NCBI GenBank assembly: GCA_007136525.1
Contig: SLGU01000106.1
Coordinates: 1-5,910, forward strand
DNA length: 5,910 bases
Direction: 5' to 3'
Source: Desulfobacteraceae bacterium
Lineage (GTDB): Bacteria; Desulfobacterota; Desulfobacteria; Desulfobacterales; Desulfosalsimonadaceae
In this document: positions 5,863 to 5,910 of the stretch, in pieces
Position numbering within the stretch: position 1 is the stretch's first letter
Layout of the letters: each line of letters opens with the position of its first letter
Made by a program: the position numbers and the translations under genes
The notes under the pieces: model-generated
Told to the model about the DNA's origin: nothing
Databases searched by the model: none
The model's input: only the letters and a program-made list of their open reading frames with translations

Positions 5863-5910
5863 TGCCGGATTTACAGCCACTGGGTACGGCTGGACAGCCC
5901 CGGGTACTCT

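Overview
The window reads as a GC-rich chromosomal segment of a Gram-negative, probably anaerobic bacterium. The style of the pyruvate phosphate dikinase, a DUF374-type acyltransferase and a cyclic-dimer-hydrolase-like amidase would fit a sulfate-reducing Desulfobacterota lineage. That placement is an impression from protein style and gene content, not a computed assignment.

Layout. Three genes run leftward on the minus strand: ppdK (2104-4836), an amidase-signature hydrolase (478-1962) and the N-terminal part of a DUF374/LPLAT acyltransferase (1-408, cut by the window edge). The spacers are 141 and 69 bases. They hold short GC-rich hairpins but no convincing rho-independent terminator, so read-through from ppdK into the other two is possible. 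To the right is a gene-free stretch of about 555 bases (4837-5391), part of it AT-rich. It is followed by a small gene on the plus strand (5392-5862) for a P-loop protein of unknown function, which diverges from ppdK. The last 48 bases show nothing recognisable.

How the genes relate. PpdK interconverts pyruvate and phosphoenolpyruvate using ATP/AMP and Pi/PPi, a central step between C3 metabolism and gluconeogenesis or PPi-linked glycolysis. The amidase hydrolyses an unknown amide, and the acyltransferase probably acts in envelope lipid synthesis. They share no obvious pathway, so the cluster looks like a loose co-directional housekeeping neighbourhood.

The least explained part is 4837-5391. 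It contains a perfect -10 box just upstream of ppdK, a second and weaker promoter candidate further out, and between them a nested inverted-repeat element (6-bp outer stem, 8-bp inner hairpin) followed on the ppdK strand by a GC-rich stretch and two T-runs. This could be a regulatory leader or a small RNA. I could not match it to a known RNA class by eye. No tRNA, rRNA, CRISPR array or insertion sequence is visible.
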